A DNA stretch of 64,000 bases from Halobacterium zhouii (GTDB lineage: Archaea > Halobacteriota > Halobacteria > Halobacteriales > Halobacteriaceae). Location of the stretch: NCBI RefSeq assembly GCF_021249405.1, contig NZ_CP089593.1, positions 1,612,001 through 1,676,000 on the forward strand, read 5' to 3'. The position numbers and the translations under genes are program-made. This document shows, piece by piece, positions 63,980-64,000 of the stretch. The notes under the pieces were generated by a model. That model saw nothing but the letters and a program-made list of their open reading frames with translations, searched no databases and had not been told where the DNA came from. Within the stretch, counting starts at the first letter, position 1; each line of letters starts with the position of its first letter.

Positions 63980-64000
63980 CGCTCTCGTCGAGCAGGCGTA

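Overview
The window is a gene-dense, GC-rich stretch of haloarchaeal (class Halobacteria) chromosome. The evidence is acidic proteins (Asp/Glu-rich, Lys-poor), archaeal information-processing genes (PriS, GINS, LSm, L37e, S17e, CDC48, deoxyhypusine synthase, RtcB/archease, MBF1), TATA-like boxes about 25-30 nt before start codons (leaderless genes), Tat lipoproteins, a TrmB regulator and a dodecin very like the Halobacterium one (Trp36 and Gln55 both kept). A Halobacterium-like genus is plausible, but the species cannot be fixed from this alone.

Layout. 1-5.6 kb: C-terminal half of an Lhr-type helicase, a membrane protein, a Dna2-like nuclease-helicase, then a large palindromic element. 5.8-8.7 kb: small membrane and zinc proteins, a lipoprotein and a 5'-nucleotidase-like phosphoesterase. 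8.7-12.7 kb: RtcB ligase, a DoxX-like protein, archease and DUF502. 12.7-15.4 kb: acetyltransferase and the priS-GINS replication pair. 15.5-22.7 kb: quinone oxidoreductase, a broken DUF488 gene, cdc48, an alpha/beta hydrolase and panB. 22.7-28.5 kb: HAD phosphatase, a second palindromic element, acyl-CoA dehydrogenase, AlaX editing protein, MBF1, a membrane protein and tRNA-Leu(GAG). 28.6-38.3 kb: DUF420, a three-gene overlapping unit, purF, lsm-rpl37e, M42 peptidase, F420-associated zincin, a duplicated winged-helix protein, an eIF2B-like protein and trmB. 38.4-48.8 kb: lipoprotein, PAC2 proteasome chaperone, two MscS proteins, UspA, a second 5'-nucleotidase paralogue, class V aminotransferase, a slightly AT-richer patch, membrane hydrolase and a zinc winged-helix regulator. 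48.9-55.9 kb: iron-ADH family protein, two membrane proteins, M24 peptidase, dodecin, IscA-type protein, HD phosphohydrolase and lipoprotein. 56-64 kb: a third palindromic element, the overlapping cofD / TIM-barrel / CitG-like / DUF447 operon, deoxyhypusine synthase, a mini-element, rps17e-asd, a D-2-hydroxyacid dehydrogenase and a Cys-rich winged helix.

The observation I rate highest is a family of intergenic elements at 4706-4982, 23352-23668 and 55955-56336, with a reduced form at 61164-61215. Each full copy has near-identical terminal inverted repeats (ACACCCAGAAAGCCCC and its complement) enclosing three adjacent hairpins, like a cloverleaf. The central hairpin is conserved in sequence. 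The two side arms have unrelated sequences in each copy, yet all keep perfect 10-13 bp basal stems. That is copy-to-copy covariation, which points to selection on folded structure (RNA, or DNA cruciform/transposition end). The second notable unit is the cofD-TIM barrel-CitG-DUF447 operon, whose last genes have homologues near C1-cofactor genes in methanogens and methylotrophs.
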